Source: Hafnia paralvei ATCC 29927
Lineage (GTDB): Bacteria > Pseudomonadota > Gammaproteobacteria > Enterobacterales > Enterobacteriaceae
NCBI RefSeq assembly: GCF_001655005.1
Contig: NZ_LXET01000041.1
Span: forward strand, 124,001 to 188,000
Length of the DNA stretch: 64,000 nucleotides
Direction: 5' to 3'
A model generated the notes under the pieces. The model saw only the letters and a list, made by a program, of their open reading frames with translations. It had not been told where the DNA came from and ran no database searches. Position 1 is the stretch's first letter. The number at the start of each line of letters is the position of its first letter. Below, piece after piece: positions 59,229-64,000 of this stretch. The position numbers and the translations under genes were made by a program.

Positions 59229-59882
59229 ATGAATTGCTATGGAAAAGAAAGTCGCGAAATGTTAGTCAGAAAGTATGAAATTCATCCTATTGCCCATGTG
59301 AAACTTTTAGCTGGACAAGAAAAGCTTAGTTGTACAGGTAGATTATTAACCGATAGTTATTACTGTTTTCAGTATAAAAAAAGAGATGACGATAAGAAAT
59401 TTGGTACTTTTTTCTGTGGATTACCGACAGCAAAGCATTTTCTTGAATTGACAGATAATTCTGAATTAGCACAGTTTAATCCTCTCAGATCAGAATCTAA
59501 TTCCAGCACAACCAAATCTAATTCTTCACCAACCTTAAATGATAATCGAAGACCTATAAACCCCACGACTAAAGAATTACTAGATGCAATCAATTTGCTT
59601 GTTGTTGTATGGAATACAATCCCTTATGGCCGATTAGCAAGAATAAAAGAAGCAAAGAATAAGTATTACTATCGCCCACCTTTTAAAGATGAAATATCTT
59701 ATGTAAACAAGGTGATATCTTATGATAAAGAAAAAAGAACATTAGCCAAAATGTTAGAAGAACTTAGCCAATCAAATAACCTTAAGCATTTTGATTTTAG
59801 TTTATTAAACAAAGTACTGGATGATTTAGGTGAAACATCATATTTTGGTACCCTAAAGTGTACTAGCTCAGATTTGAGCTAA
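59229..59882 (+). CDS. Unknown accessory protein (217 aa)
   Basis: I do not recognise this protein. It has a plausible CGGAG site ten bases upstream, an N-terminal basic/aromatic part (SYYCFQYKKRDDDKKFGTFF), a Ser/Asn-rich linker (about residues 88-105) and a C-terminal helical part with WNTIPYGRLARIKEAKNKYY. No membrane segment. AT-rich like the rest of the cargo. Its last codons include one copy of a 15-bp inverted repeat. Confidence 0.65.
   Translation: MNCYGKESREMLVRKYEIHPIAHVKLLAGQEKLSCTGRLLTDSYYCFQYKKRDDDKKFGTFFCGLPTAKHFLELTDNSELAQFNPLRSESNSSTTKSNSSPTLNDNRRPINPTTKELLDAINLLVVVWNTIPYGRLARIKEAKNKYYYRPPFKDEISYVNKVISYDKEKRTLAKMLEELSQSNNLKHFDFSLLNKVLDDLGETSYFGTLKCTSSDLS
59858..59872. repeat. 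Left copy of a 15-bp inverted repeat
   Basis: GTGTACTAGCTCAGA; its exact reverse complement lies at 61251-61265. Similarity continues inward for about seven more bases with three mismatches. The pair encloses the HEPN-like gene. Confidence 0.85.
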
Positions 59883-60194
59883 CAGTTTTCTCGTCTAGAA
59901 TACAATCAAATCTTACAGGCCGCTATGAGCGAGGAACTGAAGTTCGAGATTGTCTCATATCCGATTATGACGGAAGCATATTCGTGATCAGGATCATGAT
60001 GAAGGCAATACTAAATAGGGGTATCCTAATTAACGGGGAGCAGGTCACCTGCAGTCTAATTACCCGCCCTGTACGCATGAGCAAACAGTGGAGAACGCAC
60101 CTTCAATAATTGTTGAATTTCTACACAACCAATGTAAAAATTCTCACTTAATGAGAGGTTAGATATAAAAAATACATATTGGGTAAAGAAAAAT
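59883..60194. other. Gap before the HEPN-like gene
   Basis: No frame worth calling. Contains GCAGGT-c-ACCTGC (60040-60052 region) flanked by two TAATTA boxes, which looks like a small palindromic element. No known IS end recognised. Confidence 0.4.
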
Positions 60195-61217
60195 ATGGGA
60201 AGAGATATAACTTTGTACCCTAAGAAGGCAACAAGAGATGAACTTAAAAATTATCTTGAAAGTTTGGGGTTCGAAAAGTGTAAGCACCTTTGGGAATGGC
60301 CTAAAGGAACTTTGAATTACTCTTGGTTTGATAATACAGACTTCAAATCAATTGATGGAGTTTCAGCTGATATATATCCTGTTTCAGATGACGACTTACA
60401 CATATCTGGTAACAAATGGGCATTGCATGTGCGTAACTTATATAGCGCCAGCTGGTATGATGTGAAAATGCTCAACGATGTTCTAAAAGGTGCAAGGAGT
60501 CTTTTTGGCGGAACTATTATAGGTGATTACGGGAAAAATAGATATGCCACTCTATGGGAGGATTCTAGCACGCCTATCAGTAGGGGAATTTCTTCAATAT
60601 ATAATCATATTCACCAAGAGATTTCCTCCGTTAAACATGCCTTACCTGAATCTTCAATTAAATTAAATCCACCGGAAGATGGCAAATCATCCGAATTCTT
60701 TGATCTCATGCAAAGCATGGATCCGAGTAGAGTTATATATAATGGATTAGTGCCTTTTGCGGTTGCAATGTTTGAATATTTCTTCTCCCAAGCTTTTCAG
60801 GTGCTTATAAAATATGACCCTTTTGCAATAAAAAAGAGAGCATCGCATAAGCAAAAAATTGATTTTGATATTTTACTTGAAATAGAAAAAGGAAATATAT
60901 CAATAGAAAATGTCATTGCAAGGAACTTCACCTTCCAAAATTTAGATCAGCTTAACAAAGCTTATAAAGAATGGTTGGATATAGATGTAAGAGCAATTCT
61001 TTTCAAGAAAAAAAGAATTGGAAAGTCAGTTAGTTTTCTTGAGAATCGAATTTCTGAAATCATACAGTACAGGCATGGGATAGTTCATCACTTTGCATTA
61101 GATAGATCCTTGAACCGGGATGGATACATTCATATATTAGAAGCAATTGAAAAAAGCATAATTGAATTTATCCATTTCATGGAAGGTAAATACAAATTTA
61201 AGTTAGAGGTTTGTTAA
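60195..61217 (+). CDS. HEPN-domain-like protein (possible RNase effector)
   Basis: A 340-aa protein of unknown exact family. The C-terminal third is helical and carries RHGIVHH at residues 293-299, an R-x4-H motif as found in HEPN ribonucleases, preceded by a helix (ENRISEIIQY) and followed by a long helix, which fits the RiboL-PSP-HEPN type. The N-terminal half (MGRDITLYPKKATRDELKNY) is a separate mixed alpha/beta region with several Trp residues. HEPN proteins often act in phage defence by cutting RNA. The ribosome site is weak. AT-rich, placed between inverted repeats. Confidence 0.6.
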   Translation: MGRDITLYPKKATRDELKNYLESLGFEKCKHLWEWPKGTLNYSWFDNTDFKSIDGVSADIYPVSDDDLHISGNKWALHVRNLYSASWYDVKMLNDVLKGARSLFGGTIIGDYGKNRYATLWEDSSTPISRGISSIYNHIHQEISSVKHALPESSIKLNPPEDGKSSEFFDLMQSMDPSRVIYNGLVPFAVAMFEYFFSQAFQVLIKYDPFAIKKRASHKQKIDFDILLEIEKGNISIENVIARNFTFQNLDQLNKAYKEWLDIDVRAILFKKKRIGKSVSFLENRISEIIQYRHGIVHHFALDRSLNRDGYIHILEAIEKSIIEFIHFMEGKYKFKLEVC

Positions 61218-61250
61218 ATAATTACCTTAAATGCGGACTTTCAGATCAGG

Positions 61251-61265
61251 TCTGAGCTAGTACAC
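61251..61265. repeat. Right copy of the 15-bp inverted repeat
   Basis: TCTGAGCTAGTACAC, reverse complement of 59858-59872. It lies 34 bases after the HEPN-like gene. Confidence 0.85.
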
Positions 61266-61306
61266 ATAAGTCAATAAACATAAAGATTCATAATTAATTT
61301 TTTACA

Positions 61307-62800
61307 CTAATTCTTCAACACAATAACCAAATACGGATGCTTCCAATCCTTCTCCACATCAAGCTTCCACCTACACACAAATCCATCATGCTCCAACGCA
61401 CAAATCCCCTTCTGTTTGGCAACAAAGTCATACACTGCCTGACTTTCCAAACCCTGTAGCATATGAGCCAGCAGCTTGCGACGCATTTGCTGGGGCTGCC
61501 GTTTTTCCCCTTTACCTGATTTTTTGTACGTGCAGTTAAAACTCTGCCCTACAGCATTCTTCACGCACAGACCATAGCGGTTACGTGTTCCGGTAGTCAG
61601 GTAATAATCTACAAGCTGATTTAAATCGTCCTTCAATGGCTTCATTAGCTTCTTCCAGCGTTTTAATACCTTTGCAGCTTCTGCCTGTCCAAGCGCTTTA
61701 TTCAGGTACTTTCTGGTTGAGCTTTTCGGTGCAAGACTGACTGAGCCAACGCTGAAAATAGCCGAAAAACGGAAGTTTTTTACCTTATCTTCACTGACCT
61801 TCAATTTTTTACTGATATACGCAGTTTCAAGGCGCTCCAAGTTTTTCAACGGCACTCCTCTTTGAGCCAGTTCATGTTTCAAAATTTCCAGCTGGCATCC
61901 CCTGATATCATAGTTATACCCCTTCCCCAAACAGGCTTCCTTCATTGCTCTGGGTAAGTACTGATACCCAGCTCCGTTCTCAAATGAACGACCGCCCAGC
62001 TTTGCTGTTTTATAAGACTGCCGATAAGCCACCACCAGCGGCTTATGACTGATGATTTCCACTCCAACATCGCAAAGATGAGATATAAAGTTATGGTAAT
62101 ACCCCATATTTACCGACGTAGGATGTTGATTGCAATAATCCCGCAGTGCATCCAGATTGATACAAAGGGGTTCAAGCTGGCTGTAGACCTGCTTTACTCG
62201 CTCACGAAACGCCTTGTCAGGGATATCCCGGACTGAAGTCTTGTGCTTCACTTTCATCGTTCCTGAAGCAGCCTGAACCATTAAATCTTCCAACTTCTGG
62301 GGATCCTGGCGCTTATCGTAGATATCCGTTAGATAGGTATAGCGATCTTCCCGTTGCAGATAGTCGTTGCGCTTACCCGGAAACAGCCGCTTCAGAAAGC
62401 GCTTTGATAATGCAAATTCACGGCACTTATGGTTTTCAACATCCTTTGGAATGATCTTTATTAAACCAGCCTGTCTTAGCTTTTCCAGCGCCCGCTTAAA
62501 AGGAAGCTCCCTGCTTTGCTTAAAGACCCCAGCAGCATGTTTATGACCCAGTTGATAAGGAAAAGGGACTGAATAAGTCCAATCTTTATCGCCTTTAAAA
62601 CGAGCACGCTTTTTAGTATTCCGGCTGGCCGTTGCACTGCAAATTAGGTGCTGTAAGAAAATGGCGATAGAAGTATAGTAGGTTGGCTTGCTTCGCCCAT
62701 CGATACATTTATCGATAGGAATACTAAATACAGTCTCTTTATAGAAACTAGATGTTCCCCCTGTTACCAGAATATTATTTTTAGTACAGTACGCTTTCAT
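61307..62800 (-). CDS. Mobile-element replication protein with family A polymerase-like palm
   Basis: A 497-aa protein; GGAGAG lies seven bases before the ATG. The C-terminal half shows, in order, motifs like those of family A polymerases: YDIRGCQLEILKHEL (298-310, motif A with D298), a Lys-rich helix DKVKNFRFSAIFSVG (338-352, motif B-like), MLQGLESQAVYDFV (447-460, like the QGxxAD segment) and ALEHDGFV (468-475, motif C HD). The N-terminal half looks helix-rich and may bind DNA. Polymerase assignment is inference from motif order. It is read leftward, opposite to the integrase and cargo, in line with the Rep-like gene at the right edge; base composition is less AT-rich than the cargo. Confidence 0.6.
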   Translation of the reverse strand: MKAYCTKNNILVTGGTSSFYKETVFSIPIDKCIDGRSKPTYYTSIAIFLQHLICSATASRNTKKRARFKGDKDWTYSVPFPYQLGHKHAAGVFKQSRELPFKRALEKLRQAGLIKIIPKDVENHKCREFALSKRFLKRLFPGKRNDYLQREDRYTYLTDIYDKRQDPQKLEDLMVQAASGTMKVKHKTSVRDIPDKAFRERVKQVYSQLEPLCINLDALRDYCNQHPTSVNMGYYHNFISHLCDVGVEIISHKPLVVAYRQSYKTAKLGGRSFENGAGYQYLPRAMKEACLGKGYNYDIRGCQLEILKHELAQRGVPLKNLERLETAYISKKLKVSEDKVKNFRFSAIFSVGSVSLAPKSSTRKYLNKALGQAEAAKVLKRWKKLMKPLKDDLNQLVDYYLTTGTRNRYGLCVKNAVGQSFNCTYKKSGKGEKRQPQQMRRKLLAHMLQGLESQAVYDFVAKQKGICALEHDGFVCRWKLDVEKDWKHPYLVIVLKN

Positions 62801-63173
62801 TTTTTGCTCTCCACCGTGTGAATTAACAATGTCTATTTACAATGCATTTTCATGACACAATGAATTACGTAAGCGCACATAACACACCATTAAAAAATGC
62901 CGTTACCTTAGCAACGGTTTTTCATTGGCTATATTGGAATAACAATAATTCTCTACGCACGGTTTCAAGCTGGCTAGCAATAATAACAACACCGCTACAA
63001 CCGCTCTCTGTTAAATTAACTATATTCATATCCCCCATACTATAGCCATATAACATACATAGTTATCTCAGAGAGGGAACCTCATATATATAGCCATGCT
63101 TAGATATATCCAATATATTTTTTTAGTGCGTATTTTTTCCAATAATACGGGCGTCCCTGCCCGTATGCTCTAT
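62801..63173. other. Intergenic region of the replication module
   Basis: AT-rich gap between two leftward replication genes. It holds CCGTT-N8-AACGG (62900-62917) with A- and T-runs on both sides, a possible terminator, and the perfect inverted repeat ATACGGGC-gtccct-GCCCGTAT (63145-63166) just after the Rep stop, either a terminator stem or an origin-type hairpin. No gene seen. Confidence 0.5.
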
Positions 63174-64000
63174 TTATGATTTACTCAGCCATTTTATACG
63201 ATTCTTATGCTTCCAGTATTGCGGTTTCCCCAATATTCCCAGCCGCTCAATCACCTCAGGTAGCTTGTCCCATAGCGCTTCTGCATCAAACAATTCAACC
63301 TCATAATTTACTAAAAGGCGGTTAAAGCGCTTTTTAGCCTGCTTTTTATCAGGACTAACAGATTTTCCGTTAACAACAGGCGATGGTGTATGCTCATCCC
63401 GTGCCTGAGGGATACTCATTCCTTTATCTAACAGGCTTGCTAGCGCAGGATCCAGCCGCTTGTCTTCACGCAGTTGCTTACTGTAGAAAGCCAGCCGCGA
63501 TGGCAAATTGACCATTTTATACATCTGTTTCAGAAGCAGCTCGCCTTTCTCAGGTGACAAACGCAGCTCAAGGCGAAGGAACTCACGGCATTGCTTATAT
63601 TCCAGCTCCACAAGGGTTGCCTGATAACGCTCCCCATCACTCAAGCTACTTACATCCACTTTTTCATAGCCTGCAACATACAGCGTTGATTTGGGGCTTC
63701 CTATACGCATTCCTTCCATATCATTGTCAGAATCATACACTTCCCCTGTACCCGCCCTCGCTAGGCTGATATAGAAGCCGCACAGCCGCATACCGACGAT
63801 ATCCAACGCATAATCAACTCGGGTTATCCATGCTTTTTCCAGTGCATGGTATAAATACTCACCTAACAGTTCTTCCTTACCCAACCAGAGCAGCAGTTGC
63901 GTCAGCTCATCCGCTGAATAGTGCTGCGGGCTAAGTTCCATGCGTATAGCACCACGCTGGGTAATTCCCTGCTTGCCACCATGCTGCTTTGAGGTGGGCT
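63174..64000 (-). CDS. Rolling-circle/filamentous-phage-type replication initiator (partial)
   Basis: At least 275 codons; the frame runs on through the right edge (SKQHGGKQGITQRGAIRMEL upstream of the first internal Met at 63941), so the start is outside. WITRVDYALDIV and GSPKSTLYVAGYEK match the pattern R-[VI]-D-x-A-x-D and GS-x-x-S-x4-Y-x-K of replication initiation factors related to inovirus gene II and Rep_trans proteins. It would nick the origin and start rolling-circle replication of the excised element. The C-terminus is basic (KPQYWKHKNRIKWLSKS). Confidence 0.72.
   Translation of the reverse strand, partial: PTSKQHGGKQGITQRGAIRMELSPQHYSADELTQLLLWLGKEELLGEYLYHALEKAWITRVDYALDIVGMRLCGFYISLARAGTGEVYDSDNDMEGMRIGSPKSTLYVAGYEKVDVSSLSDGERYQATLVELEYKQCREFLRLELRLSPEKGELLLKQMYKMVNLPSRLAFYSKQLREDKRLDPALASLLDKGMSIPQARDEHTPSPVVNGKSVSPDKKQAKKRFNRLLVNYEVELFDAEALWDKLPEVIERLGILGKPQYWKHKNRIKWLSKS

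Noticed and set aside
55000..64000. CRISPR array or prophage structural genes in the island
   Set aside because: No regularly spaced direct repeats, and no capsid, tail, portal or terminase-like proteins were seen; the element looks like an integrated plasmid or satellite.

Overview
The window is chromosomal DNA of a member of the Enterobacterales. Nearly every core gene has a close, full-length counterpart in Escherichia coli, but the blocks are joined in an order unlike E. coli: zwf-hexR-pykA-lpxM-mepM-znuACB-ruvBAC-yebC-nudB-aspS, then cmoAB-cutC-yecM-argS, then murJ-mviM-yceH-rimJ-mdtH-yceB-ycdYX-ghrA, then dauA-kdsA-sirB1/B2-prmC-prfA-hemA / lolB-ispE-prs-ychH-pth-ychF. The moderate GC content, this order and a dispersed palindrome typical of Hafnia/Serratia/Yersinia relatives suggest a Hafnia/Obesumbacterium-like organism. 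That assignment is inference and was not checked by search.

Bases 1 to about 54,900 are core genome: central carbon metabolism with its regulator HexR, lipid A acylation, high-affinity zinc uptake under a Zur-type operator, Holliday-junction processing under a LexA box, aspartyl- and arginyl-tRNA synthetases, tRNA wobble modification (CmoA/CmoB), the lipid II flippase, haem and isoprenoid precursor synthesis, release-factor methylation, PRPP synthesis and peptidyl-tRNA recycling. Small insertions sit within this backbone. At 16,413-16,924 there is a hidden SOS-controlled type I toxin-antitoxin locus of the tisB/istR kind, with a 29-codon toxin, a LexA-overlapped promoter and an antisense-type RNA carrying a 20-nt matching target. 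Two tRNA-Ser(GGA) genes flank an ohr gene whose upstream region carries three tandem 14-bp repeats. A 1-kb stretch without recognised genes before dauA holds a possible 31-aa membrane peptide and a possible structured leader.

From about 54,950 to the right edge is an integrated mobile element: a P4-type tyrosine integrase beside ychF, an AT-rich cargo region, then a replication module continuing out of the window. The cargo's most interesting content is a complete-looking retron: a promoter overlapped by a palindromic operator, a structured non-coding RNA (putative msr-msd), an unlisted 50-aa membrane-active-looking peptide whose Shine-Dalgarno is buried in a hairpin, an XRE-type HTH protein, and a reverse transcriptase with the retron hallmarks NAxxH, YVDD and a VTG-like ITG. 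Sequence in the RNA suggests how reverse transcription could release toxin translation. Next come a frameshifted HAD-type 5'-nucleotidase, an unknown protein, and a HEPN-like protein, the last lying between 15-bp inverted repeats. The replication module encodes a protein with family-A-polymerase-like palm motifs and a partial rolling-circle-type replication initiator.
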